Source of the DNA: Streptomyces sp. 378 | Lineage (GTDB): Bacteria; Actinomycetota; Actinomycetes; Streptomycetales; Streptomycetaceae | Reading direction: 5' to 3' | DNA: 64,000 bases | Assembly: GCF_030124145.1 (NCBI RefSeq) | Contig: NZ_JASKMS010000016.1 | Span: forward strand, 124,001-188,000 | Made by a program: the position numbers and the translations under genes | Shown: one piece after another, positions 1 through 7,463 of the stretch | Layout: every line of letters starts with the position of its first letter | Position numbering within the stretch: position 1 is the stretch's first letter | The notes under the pieces: generated by a model | The model's database searches: none | What the model saw: only the letters and a program-made list of their open reading frames with translations | Told to the model about the DNA's origin: nothing

Positions 1-70
1 TCAGGAACGGTGCGAGCGGGTGAAGTTGTGCGGACGGTCAGCCGGGCGTCTCGCCCGCGAAGCGAGGTTC

Positions 71-1276
71 TCAGGACGGCAGCCGGGACGCGCCCCCCGA
101 GTCGTTCCTCGCGACGGCCTTCGCGATCTTCACCGCGTCGAGCGCCATCTCGCGGAGATTGCCGCTGATCGGGTTGGTGAAGCCGGTGAAGTACAAGCCC
201 GGGGCGTTGCTCGGGGTGCGGGCGCCGTGGGCGACGGGTCTGCCGCGGTCGTCGAGCACGTCGAGGTGGCCGACCAGGTCCTCCAGGGCGCGGACGTACC
301 CGGTGGCGGCGATCACGACGTCCGGGGAGATCCGGGTGCCGTCGGCCAGGGCGATCTTGCCGCCGTCCTCGAAGCACTCCACGGCGGCCACGATCTCCAC
401 CTTGCCCTTGCGCACGGCGTCGATCAGGCCGACGTCCTGCACCGGGATCGCCCCCTGCCGCACCCGCGAGTACAGCCCGGTGTCGGGACGCGGCAGCCCG
501 TGGGCCGACAGGTCGGGCACGGCCACCTTGGCCTGCACCCGGGCGACGCGGTCGACCAGGCCGACCGGCAGCCGGCGGACCAGGACGCCGCTGTACTGCG
601 CGGCCCAGCCGGCCGTCGACCGGCGCACGATGTGGGGGACGGTGCGCACGGCGAGCCGGACCCGGGCGGCACCGCTCTCCATCAGGTCGACGGCGATCTC
701 GGCGCCGGTGTTGCCGGCGCCGGCGACGAGGACGTCCCGGCCGGCGTAGGGCTCGCCGTCGCGGTACGCGCCGGCGTGCAGGAACTCGCCGGTGAAGGCG
801 GCCCGGCCGGGCCAGTCCGGCACGCGCGGGGTGTGGTTGTAGCCGGTGGCGACGACCACGGCCGCGCCGGTCAGTTCCCGGCCGCCGGTGGCGCGCAGCA
901 GCCAGCCCGTGCCGTCGGGGGAGCGCTCGATCCGGGACACCTCGACGCCGGTGACGATCTCGAGGCGGTGGTGCTCGGCGTACTTCTCCAGGTACCGCAC
1001 CACGTCGTCCCGGGACACCCACCGCCCGAACCGGCGGGGCATGGGCAGGCCGGGCAGGGCGGAGAGGCGGCGGGTGGTGTGCAGGCGCAGCCGGTCGTAG
1101 TGGCGGCGCCAGGACGCCCCGACGCGGTCGGACTTCTCCAGGACGACGGCCCGTATGCCCCGGGCGCGCAGCGCGTACGCCGCGGAGAGCCCTCCGGGCC
1201 CGCCGCCGATGACGTAGACGGGGCGGTCGGGCGGGGGCTGCGCGGAGGCGTGTGTGGAGGGTGTGGAGTCGGCCAT
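71..1276 (-). CDS. Flavin-containing monooxygenase / NAD(P)-binding oxidoreductase
   Basis: A 401-residue protein of the FMO/Baeyer-Villiger-like flavoprotein group, expected to oxygenate a small organic substrate with FAD and NADPH in the cytosol. An N-terminal Rossmann motif GGGPGG (about residues 19-24) should bind FAD. A second dinucleotide motif, GAGNTG, lies in the middle, and an ATG motif (VIAATGYV) follows near the C-terminus. The ATG at 1276 is preferred because the reading frame extends upstream to 1846 only as low-complexity sequence running through the divergent promoter. The gene is divergent from the DoxX gene and 236 bp from the palindromic operator at 1512, so it may belong to the same regulon. 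The substrate cannot be told. Confidence 0.85.
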   Translation of the reverse strand: MADSTPSTHASAQPPPDRPVYVIGGGPGGLSAAYALRARGIRAVVLEKSDRVGASWRRHYDRLRLHTTRRLSALPGLPMPRRFGRWVSRDDVVRYLEKYAEHHRLEIVTGVEVSRIERSPDGTGWLLRATGGRELTGAAVVVATGYNHTPRVPDWPGRAAFTGEFLHAGAYRDGEPYAGRDVLVAGAGNTGAEIAVDLMESGAARVRLAVRTVPHIVRRSTAGWAAQYSGVLVRRLPVGLVDRVARVQAKVAVPDLSAHGLPRPDTGLYSRVRQGAIPVQDVGLIDAVRKGKVEIVAAVECFEDGGKIALADGTRISPDVVIAATGYVRALEDLVGHLDVLDDRGRPVAHGARTPSNAPGLYFTGFTNPISGNLREMALDAVKIAKAVARNDSGGASRLPS

Positions 1277-1511
1277 GAGCGGGAGCGTAATCACGGGACT
1301 GCTTGATGGGTCTCGGTCAAGACCGGAATTGGTTGCGGATTGATCACGGCTGTAGGGGGACAGGGAACGGACCGTGCGCAGGTCGCCCGGTTGTGGCGGG
1401 CCGGTGGGCATGCCTGTCCGGAAGGATCCCCAGGGGGCCCAGGGGGACCGCACGCGGTTCCGTTCCCGGTTCCGCACGCGTCCCTCTCGGCGGGTTGTGC
1501 GCCTCCGAGAA

Positions 1512-1528
1512 ACTGACGTACCGTCAGA
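1512..1528. promoter_or_regulatory. 17-bp palindromic operator, site 1
   Basis: ACTGACGTACCGTCAGA matches the window-wide consensus TCTGACGNNNCGTCAGA with both half-sites intact. It ends 4 bp before the ATG of the DoxX gene, so a bound repressor would cover the start of the transcript. No Shine-Dalgarno fits between the site and the ATG, suggesting a leaderless or near-leaderless mRNA. Confidence 0.75.
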
Positions 1529-1532
1529 TTTC

Positions 1533-1982
1533 ATGGACGCGATCTGGCTCACCGGAGCGGAATGGCTGGCCGTGCTGCGCGTCGGGCTCGGGCTGTGGTG
1601 GCTGGAGAGCTGGCGGCACAAGGACCGCAAGGCCTGGTTCGAACGGGGCACCGGCATCGCGTGGGCGGCCGGCATCGCCGCCGAACACCGCTGGCGCGCC
1701 GTCCGTTCGGGCTTCGAGGCGGTCGTCGCACCCCACCCGCGCGCGATGGCGTACATCGTCGTCCACGCGGAACTGGCCCTCGGCCTGGGCCTGATCACCG
1801 GCTTCCTCACCCCGGTCGCCCTGGTCGGCGGATTCCTCCTCAACACCCTCTACTTCACGCTCATGGTCCACGACGTGGCCGAACAGGGGCAGAACTCGAT
1901 GATGGCGCTGATGTCGGTGGTCGGGCTGTTCGGGATGTCCTGGCAGACGTGGTCGCTGGACAGCGCCCTGGGCCTGTTCTGA
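1533..1982 (+). CDS. DoxX-family small integral membrane protein
   Basis: A 149-residue hydrophobic protein with about four membrane segments, the clearest at residues 70-105 and 110-130, and the DoxX-like pattern of an N-terminal arginine-containing helix (VLRVGLGLWW). DoxX proteins are subunits or partners of membrane redox enzymes; the exact role here is unknown. ATG 1533 was chosen because it directly follows the operator and the frame further upstream is non-coding in character. Its TGA overlaps the ATG of the downstream DUF35 gene (TGATG), so the two are translationally coupled. Pairing DoxX with a DUF35 protein is unusual. Confidence 0.8.
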   Translation: MDAIWLTGAEWLAVLRVGLGLWWLESWRHKDRKAWFERGTGIAWAAGIAAEHRWRAVRSGFEAVVAPHPRAMAYIVVHAELALGLGLITGFLTPVALVGGFLLNTLYFTLMVHDVAEQGQNSMMALMSVVGLFGMSWQTWSLDSALGLF

Positions 1983-2425
1983 TGGCCGCCCGCTTCGACC
2001 TGCCCGAACCCGACGCCTTCACCCGGGCGTACTGGGACGCGGCCGCCGAGGGCAGGCTGCTGATCCGCCGCTGCGGGGCCTGCGGCCGGGCCCACCACTA
2101 TCCGCGCGAGTTCTGTCCCCACTGCTGGAGCGAGGACGTGAGGTGGGAGGCGGCGAGCGGCCGCGCCACGCTCTACACGTGGTCCGTCGTCCACCGCAAC
2201 GACCTGCCGCCGTTCCCGGACCGCGTCCCCTACGTCGCCGCCGTGGTCGAACTCGCCGAGGGCCCGCGGATGATGACGGAGATCGTGGGGGCGGAGGGCC
2301 ACCCGGTAGGCGAGGAGCCGGGCCTGTCGGGCGGCGCGGAGCTGGAGGTGGCGTTCCGGGAGGGCGTCCCGGTGTTCCGGACGGTGCCCCGTCCCGAGCC
2401 GCCGCCGTCGGCCGGGCCGCGTTGA
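1982..2425 (+). CDS. DUF35 / OB-fold acyl-CoA-associated zinc-ribbon protein
   Basis: A 147-residue protein with an N-terminal rubredoxin-like zinc ribbon, two CxxC pairs (CGAC and CPHC, about residues 33-50), followed by an OB-fold. DUF35 proteins are obligate partners of thiolase-like or lipid-transfer enzymes, for example the MaoC/DUF35 and Ltp2-type partners of steroid side-chain degradation, where the OB-fold binds acyl-CoA. The gene overlaps the DoxX stop codon by one base. The nearest thiolase-like gene (6192-7361) is not adjacent but carries the same operator. The last codons and stop lie inside the first copy of a 78-bp tandem repeat. Confidence 0.85.
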   Translation: MAARFDLPEPDAFTRAYWDAAAEGRLLIRRCGACGRAHHYPREFCPHCWSEDVRWEAASGRATLYTWSVVHRNDLPPFPDRVPYVAAVVELAEGPRMMTEIVGAEGHPVGEEPGLSGGAELEVAFREGVPVFRTVPRPEPPPSAGPR

Positions 2426-2780
2426 TCGGAACGGCCGGGCGGCAGGGAGGATCGCGTCCTGGGGCCGGACCGGAGCCGCTGCCGTCGGCCGGGCCGCGTT
2501 GATCGGAAGGGCTGGGCGGTAGGGAGGGATGGCGCCCTGGGGCCGGACCGGAGCCGCTGCCGTCGGCCGGGCCGCGTTGATCGGAAGGGCTGGGCGGTAG
2601 GGAGGGATGGCGCCCTGGGGCCGGACCGGAGCCGCTGCCGTCGGCCGGGCCGCGTTGATCGGAAGGGCTGGGCGGTAGGGAGGGATGGCGCCCTGGGGCC
2701 GGACCGGAGCCGCTGCCGTCGGCCGGGCCGCGTTGATCGGAAGGGCTGGGCGGTAGGGAGGGTGGCGTCCTGGGGCCGAA
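2404..2780. repeat. 78-bp tandem repeat (minisatellite), about 4.8 copies
   Basis: Copies begin at 2404, 2481, 2559, 2637 and 2715, with spacings 77, 78, 78 and 78. The inner copies are nearly identical. Each copy contains the last six codons and stop of the DUF35 gene (GCCGTCGGCCGGGCCGCGTT then GA), so the array looks like amplification of the 3' end of that gene. It fills the 460-bp gap before the next gene. Each unit also holds a GGCCGGAC...GTCGGCC imperfect stem. No protein-coding role is supported. Confidence 0.9.
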
Positions 2781-2885
2781 CCCGGATGCCTCCGGCGGTC
2801 GCGCCCCGATCGTCCGGGGAGCCGGGTCCGATGGTGTCCGTGTTCTCTCCGTCCCGGCGCCCCGAATCCCGCATCACGGGTTTGA

Positions 2886-3530
2886 ATGGGACCCATGGCC
2901 CTCATACGCGACCGGTCCCTGACCGGCTCCCACCCGGATCTCCACGGCCACGGCCTCCGTCTGCGCCCCTGGGACGCGGGGTCCGGTGCCGACGTCGACA
3001 CCTGGCTGCGCGGCATGCGGGATCCGGACTTCCGGCGCTGGAACACCCCGTTGAGACCGGTCACGGACCGGGCGAGCGCGCGGGAGTCGCTGCTCGCCCG
3101 GGCGCAGAGCGCCTTGGAGGGAACGTCGGTGTCGTTCCGGATCGCGGACGCGCGCACCGACACGGCACTGGGGCACATCGGCGTCAACGAGATCAAGTAC
3201 CACCTGAAGGTCGCCCGGGTCGGCTACTGGGTCCTGCCCGAGGCCCGCGGCCAAGGCGTCGCCACCCGGGCCCTCCTGCTCACCGCCCATTGGGCGCTGA
3301 CGCAACTCGGGCTGCACCGACTGGAGTTGGATCACGCGGTCGGACACGACGCGTCGTGCCGGATCGCCGAGCGGTGCGGGTTCTCCTACGAGGGCACCCT
3401 GCGCGGCGCGGTCTTCCAGGAAGGCCGCCACGACGCGTTCCGGGACGCCCATCTGCACGCACGCCTGGCCACGGATCCGGCTCCGGATCCGGAGCCGGCA
3501 GGGCCGGACGGGCGGAACACGGGCATGTGA
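2886..3530 (+). CDS. GNAT family N-acetyltransferase (RimJ/RimL-like)
   Basis: A 214-residue protein of the acetyltransf_3 type. These transfer an acetyl group from acetyl-CoA to an amine; the substrate here is unknown. The acetyl-CoA-binding loop is visible as RGQGVA around residues 119-124, preceded by GYWVLPEA and followed by the helix ATRALLL, then the C-terminal RCGFSYEG strand-turn. Two in-frame starts are close together (2886 and 2895). It is monocistronic, after the tandem repeat. Confidence 0.85.
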   Translation: MGPMALIRDRSLTGSHPDLHGHGLRLRPWDAGSGADVDTWLRGMRDPDFRRWNTPLRPVTDRASARESLLARAQSALEGTSVSFRIADARTDTALGHIGVNEIKYHLKVARVGYWVLPEARGQGVATRALLLTAHWALTQLGLHRLELDHAVGHDASCRIAERCGFSYEGTLRGAVFQEGRHDAFRDAHLHARLATDPAPDPEPAGPDGRNTGM

Positions 3531-3638
3531 CGCCCGTCACCGCGAAGCGGCGATCAGTTCGGGCGGCCCGGCCGGTCTCACCCGGCAACCGTGGCATCCC
3601 CGCTGTGGAACCGCAGAGAAGAGAAGGGACCGGCCGAG

Positions 3639-3851
3639 ATGACCGCACCCGTGAAGGGCCCCGCCAGCTACCTCCCGTCCATCGAGAAGAAGTACGGCCG
3701 GCCGATCGCCGACTGGCAGGAGCTCATCCGCAGCTCGCCACTGACCCGGCACATGGAGCTCGTCACCTGGCTCAAGACCGAGCACGGCCTGGGACACGGC
3801 CACGCCAACGCGCTGGTGGCGCACACGCTCGCCGAGGACAGCGGCACCTGA
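3639..3851 (+). CDS. DUF4287 domain protein (small)
   Basis: A 70-residue protein matching the DUF4287 pattern, with the segment SYLPSIEKKYGRPI near the N-terminus and the C-terminal LGHGHANALVAH motif. Proteins of this family are widespread in actinomycetes and lack an assigned function. ATG 3639 is preferred over the upstream ATG at 3591 because GAGAAGGGA provides a ribosome-binding site before it and the extra 16 residues do not resemble the family. Confidence 0.8.
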   Translation: MTAPVKGPASYLPSIEKKYGRPIADWQELIRSSPLTRHMELVTWLKTEHGLGHGHANALVAHTLAEDSGT

Positions 3852-3910
3852 GCCGGGCCGCCCGCGAAAAACGGGGGGTGCCCCGAAGGCCGCCCACGGC
3901 ACCATGAACC

Positions 3911-4807
3911 ATGGACACAGGCACAGGCACAGGCACCGCGACCGACACCGAAACCGGTGGCTGGCACCTCACCCATGACCTCGACGACTTCCTGACCCGC
4001 GCGGGTGCCTTCCTCCGCTCCCGGCCGGCGCTGCACACCGTGCCACTGACGGTGACGGTGACGCTGCGCACGCGCGGTCGGAGCGTGTACGGCGGCGGAG
4101 CGCCGGAGTTCGGCCTGCTGGAACGCGACGGCGCCGTCCGGGCGACCTTCTTCCGCACCCCGCCGCACTGGCTGAACCTCACGGCCCTCACCCCCGGGGA
4201 CACCGACGCCCTCGCCGCGCGGCTGGCCGCCCTCGGGCACCGCCCGCCCGGCGTGAACGCGCCGTGCGACACCGCCGCCGCCTTCGCCGAGGCCTGGCAG
4301 CGGCACACGGGCGTGACAGTGACCCTCCGCCAGCGCCAGCGGCTCTACCGGCTCGGCACCCTGACCGCGCCCGAGCCCGTACCGCCCGGCCGACCCCGGG
4401 TCGCGGTCGCAGCGGACCGCGAGCTACTGGTCCGCTGGCACGACGAGTTCAGCGAGTCCGTCGGCCAGGGCACCGCCCGCGGCTCCGCCGAGTGGGCGGA
4501 CGCCCGTATCGACAGCGGCGGCATCACCTTCTGGGAGGCCCCCGACGGCACCCCCGTCGCCATGGCCGGCACCGGTCCGCAGGTCGCCGGCCAGATCCGG
4601 GTCGCGCCCGTCTACACCCCGTCCCACCTGCGCGGCCGTGGCTACGCGGGCGCGGCCACGACCGAGGTCAGCCGCGCCGCCCTGGCCGCCGGAGCGGACG
4701 AGGTCCTCCTCTTCACCGACCTGGCCAACCCGACCAGCAACGGCCTCTACCAACGCATCGGCTACCGCCCGGTGGCGGACTTCGAGGTGTACGACTTCAC
4801 GGGCTGA
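3911..4807 (+). CDS. GNAT family N-acetyltransferase
   Basis: A 298-residue protein with a poorly conserved N-terminal half and a C-terminal GNAT domain (about residues 165-298). The acetyl-CoA loop is LRGRGYAGA, followed by the helix TTEVSRAALAAG and the family ending NPTSNGLYQRIGYRPV. The start is followed by a hexanucleotide run giving a Thr-Gly repeat (residues 3-9), which could change length by slippage. The substrate is unknown. It stands alone, convergent with the pyridoxamine-phosphate oxidase-like gene. Confidence 0.85.
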   Translation: MDTGTGTGTATDTETGGWHLTHDLDDFLTRAGAFLRSRPALHTVPLTVTVTLRTRGRSVYGGGAPEFGLLERDGAVRATFFRTPPHWLNLTALTPGDTDALAARLAALGHRPPGVNAPCDTAAAFAEAWQRHTGVTVTLRQRQRLYRLGTLTAPEPVPPGRPRVAVAADRELLVRWHDEFSESVGQGTARGSAEWADARIDSGGITFWEAPDGTPVAMAGTGPQVAGQIRVAPVYTPSHLRGRGYAGAATTEVSRAALAAGADEVLLFTDLANPTSNGLYQRIGYRPVADFEVYDFTG

Positions 4808-4849
4808 GGCCGTTTCGGCGGGTCGGGCCGTGGGCCGGACGACCCGGAA

Positions 4850-4885
4850 CCGAGGTCCTGATTCCGAGGTCCTGATTCCGAGGTC
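4850..4885. repeat. Short 14-bp tandem repeat
   Basis: The unit CCGAGGTCCTGATT occurs twice and a third partial copy follows, in the 118-bp convergent gap between the GNAT and oxidase genes. The role is unknown. Confidence 0.6.
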
Positions 4886-4925
4886 GTCGGTCAGGTGGCG
4901 GGCGTCGGTCGCGCGAAACGCCCCC

Positions 4926-5606
4926 TCACGGCCAGAGCAGCTCCCGCGACCACCCCTCCCCGGCCGTCTCCTCCCCGTCCCGCCGGTAGCGGAGCCGGAC
5001 ATGCCGACGGCGCTCGTCGCCCTGGAAGAACTCGACCTCCTCCGCCCGCAGCCGGTACAGCGTCCAGGACGGCACCGGCGCCTCCGGTTCCCGTGAGGCC
5101 CGTTCCCACGCCGACTCCGAGACCCGGGCCAGTTCGTCCAGGGAGGCGAGCACCTCGCTCTGGCGTCCGGTCAGCGCGGCTGCCAGCGCCCCCGTCGAGC
5201 GGGCGTGCAGGTCGCCCTGGGCTTCCCCGGACGGGGCCGCCGACACCGGGCCGCGTACCCGCACCTGGCGGCCCAGCACCGGCCAGTAGAAGCCGAGCGC
5301 GGCGTACGGCCGGCCGGTGAGGTGCCGGCCCTTGCGGCTGCCGGCGTGGGACGCGAAGCTCCAGCCGTCGGCGTCCGCGCCGTGCAGCATCACGATTCGC
5401 ACGTCGGGCAGGCCCGACTCGTCCGAGGTCGCCAGCGACATGGTGTGCGGCTCGCTCTGGCCGGCCGCCACCGCCGCCGCGAACCACTCGGCGAAGAGGG
5501 GCAGAGGAGCGGCCGGGGCGGTGGCCGGGTCGAACGAGGGCAGGGCGGTGACCTCCGGGTCCCAGACCCGCAGTGACCTCAGCAGCTCGTGAAGATCGGT
5601 TGCCAT
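4926..5606 (-). CDS. Pyridoxamine 5'-phosphate oxidase (PdxH-like)
   Basis: A 226-residue FMN-dependent split-barrel protein. The PdxH family oxidises pyridoxine or pyridoxamine phosphate to pyridoxal phosphate. Family marks include the FMN-binding SRKGRHLTGRPYAALGFYW segment (about residues 90-108), the following LGRQVRVRG strand, and the C-terminal dimerisation part YRLRAEEVEFFQG. The length fits PdxH. It lies 61 bp downstream of a second, much shorter split-barrel gene on the same strand, and the two may be co-transcribed. It could instead be a PdxH paralogue with a different substrate. Confidence 0.75.
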   Translation of the reverse strand: MATDLHELLRSLRVWDPEVTALPSFDPATAPAAPLPLFAEWFAAAVAAGQSEPHTMSLATSDESGLPDVRIVMLHGADADGWSFASHAGSRKGRHLTGRPYAALGFYWPVLGRQVRVRGPVSAAPSGEAQGDLHARSTGALAAALTGRQSEVLASLDELARVSESAWERASREPEAPVPSWTLYRLRAEEVEFFQGDERRRHVRLRYRRDGEETAGEGWSRELLWP

Positions 5607-5667
5607 GCCTCGATTGTCACCGCCCTCGGCACCACCGGGCACCCCGGCCACCCGGAGCCCTAGTGGG

Positions 5668-6093
5668 TCACACCTGCCCCAGGTCCGACGACACCCACCG
5701 CTCCGGCCGCATGCGCAGCACCAGCTGCTCACCGTGGTTGGTCCAGGCGGCTTCCACATAGCCGTCGACCTTCTCGGCCGGGAGGTAGCGGGCCGAGATC
5801 TCCCGGAGCTGTTCGAGGGTGGCGGGGGAGGCGTCGACGACCGGACCCTCGACCGACACGTACCGGATGGTGGGTTCCAGCCGGTCCACCATCAGCGAGA
5901 ACCGGCCCGCCGCGCTGATCAGCTCGTTCTTGCGGGAGTCCCGACCGGTCATGATCCAGATGTCGCCGCCGGGCTCGTACTGGTACCAGATCGGCACCGT
6001 CAGGGGCGCGCGGCCCGCCCCCGCGTCGACGGCGAGCGCCGCGATGTGCGGCTCGGACAGGAACTGCTCACGCTCTTCGCGGGTCAGGGCCAT
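5668..6093 (-). CDS. PPOX-class F420-dependent oxidoreductase
   Basis: A 141-residue split beta-barrel of the TIGR03618-like, F420-binding type, with the WYQYEPGGDIWIMTGRDSRK segment (about residues 36-55) typical of the family. These enzymes use reduced F420 to reduce unsaturated substrates. ATG 6093 is chosen because GAAGGAGA stands seven bases upstream; the longer frame only adds non-family sequence. It lies downstream of the thiolase-like gene on the same strand and may share its operator-controlled promoter at 7365. It is one of six predicted F420-type enzymes upstream of fbiC. Confidence 0.8.
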   Translation of the reverse strand: MALTREEREQFLSEPHIAALAVDAGAGRAPLTVPIWYQYEPGGDIWIMTGRDSRKNELISAAGRFSLMVDRLEPTIRYVSVEGPVVDASPATLEQLREISARYLPAEKVDGYVEAAWTNHGEQLVLRMRPERWVSSDLGQV

Positions 6094-6191
6094 TCCGGTC
6101 TCCTTCGGCAGGGCGGTCGGCATGCGCATCAGTACAACGCCCTCGCGGCGACCGGCTGTTCCCCGAAGCGGCCCACCGGCGGCGGGCCCGC

Positions 6192-7361
6192 TCACCCCGC
6201 CCCCAGCACCACCGTCCCCGACGAGCAGAACCAGCCCCCCGTCCCCGACGCCACCGACAGCCCGGGCAGTGCGCCGTCCCTCCGCCGCACCTGCCTCGCC
6301 CCGCACTCCCCGCGCAGCTGCCGCACCGCCTCCACCAGCAGGAACAGCCCGCGCATCCCGGGATGCTGAGCCGACAGCCCGCCGCCGTCGGTGTTCACCG
6401 GCAGCGCACCGCCCTCGACCCGCAGCCGCCCCTTCTCCACGAACGCCCCGCCCTCGCCCTTCCCGCAGAAGCCGAGGTCCTCCAGTGTCACCAGGGTCAT
6501 GTAGGTGAACGCGTCGTAGATCTCGGCGAAGTCGATCTCCGACGGCCGCACCCCCGCCCGTTCGAACGCCAGCCGCCCGCTCACCGCCGCCGGCGAGACC
6601 GTGAAGTCCGGCCACTCGGACATGGCCGCGTGCGAGACGGCCTCTCCCGTCCCCAGCACCCACACCGGTGCGGTGCGGCAGTCCCTCACGTACTCCTCCG
6701 CCGCCAGCAGCACCGCGGCCCCGCCGTCGGAGCGGACGCAGCAGTGCAGTTTGGTGAAGGGGTCCGCGATCAGGGGTCCGGCCTGCACCTCGTCGACGGT
6801 GACGGGGGTGCGGAACATCGCCTCCGGGTTGAGGGCCGCGTTGGCCCGGGCCTGCACCGCCACCTCCGCCAGCTGCTCGATCGTCGTGCCGTACTCGATC
6901 ATGTGGCGGCGGGCCGCCATGGCGTACTTGGCGATCAGGGTGTGGCCGTAGGGGACTTCGAACTGCGAGGGGCCTCGCGTGCCGAAGGACAGCGTCCCGG
7001 TGCGGCGGCCCGCGTGGACGTCCGCGCGGGCCGTCGAGCCGTACACGAGCAGCACCGCGCGGGCGTGCCCGGCCGCGATCGCGTCCGCCGCGTGGGCCGC
7101 CATGACCTCCCAGGTGGAGCCGCCCACGGAGGTGGAGTCGACCCAGCTGGGACGCAGGCCCAGATACTCGGCGACCTCGATCGGGGCGAGGGTGCCCAGG
7201 CCCGCCGAGGCGAAGCCGTCGACCAGTGACCGGTCCAGGCCCGCGTCGGCCAGGGCGCGGCGGGCCGCCTGGGCGTGCAGGGCGTACGGGGTCGCGTCGT
7301 CCAGGCGGCCGCAGTCCGACAGGGCCACGCCGACGACGGCCGCTCTCCTCCGGGCCACCAT
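6192..7361 (-). CDS. Thiolase-like / lipid-transfer protein (SCP-x/Ltp2 type)
   Basis: A 389-residue thiolase-fold protein with the Ltp/SCP-x arrangement: N-terminal VVGVALSDCG, the EIYDAFTYMTL motif (about residues 278-288) and the C-terminal NTDGGGLSAQHPG loop. Where a catalytic thiolase has its nucleophilic cysteine, this protein reads VGGSTWEVM with no Cys. That favours a retro-aldolase or acyl-carrier role of the Ltp2 kind, which works with a DUF35 partner; two DUF35 genes lie in the window. The promoter carries operator site 2, which ends three bases before the ATG. Confidence 0.8.
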   Translation of the reverse strand: MVARRRAAVVGVALSDCGRLDDATPYALHAQAARRALADAGLDRSLVDGFASAGLGTLAPIEVAEYLGLRPSWVDSTSVGGSTWEVMAAHAADAIAAGHARAVLLVYGSTARADVHAGRRTGTLSFGTRGPSQFEVPYGHTLIAKYAMAARRHMIEYGTTIEQLAEVAVQARANAALNPEAMFRTPVTVDEVQAGPLIADPFTKLHCCVRSDGGAAVLLAAEEYVRDCRTAPVWVLGTGEAVSHAAMSEWPDFTVSPAAVSGRLAFERAGVRPSEIDFAEIYDAFTYMTLVTLEDLGFCGKGEGGAFVEKGRLRVEGGALPVNTDGGGLSAQHPGMRGLFLLVEAVRQLRGECGARQVRRRDGALPGLSVASGTGGWFCSSGTVVLGAG

Positions 7362-7364
7362 GAA

Positions 7365-7381
7365 TCTGACGGTACATCAGA
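7365..7381. promoter_or_regulatory. 17-bp palindromic operator, site 2
   Basis: TCTGACGGTACATCAGA deviates from consensus at one half-site base. Read on the minus strand it ends three bases before the thiolase-like ATG, in the same context (TACCGTCAGATT then ATG) as site 1. Confidence 0.72.
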
Positions 7382-7425
7382 TGCGCGCGCCTGGCAGGAC
7401 TCTGGGCTTCCCTGTTCCGCCGCCC

Positions 7426-7445
7426 TAATATGACGCACCGTCAGA
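7426..7445 (+). promoter_or_regulatory. Promoter with operator site 3
   Basis: A good -10 hexamer, TAATAT (7426-7431), runs directly into the palindrome TATGACGCACCGTCAGA (7429-7445). Transcription of the acyl-CoA dehydrogenase gene would therefore start inside the operator. A ribosome-binding site GGAGAGAGG follows, before ATG 7464. Sites 2 and 3 serve the two divergent genes, 64 bp apart. Confidence 0.75.
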
Positions 7446-7463
7446 TGCGGAGAGAGGTGCCCC

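Noticed and set aside
1..70. Left edge sequence
   Set aside because: No gene, repeat or signal could be supported in the first 70 bases.
2230..2877. Minus-strand open frame with repeated AQPFRSTRPGRR-type units
   Set aside because: It arises only because the 78-bp repeat has a length divisible by three. It has no ribosome-binding site and its codon use is unlike real genes here.
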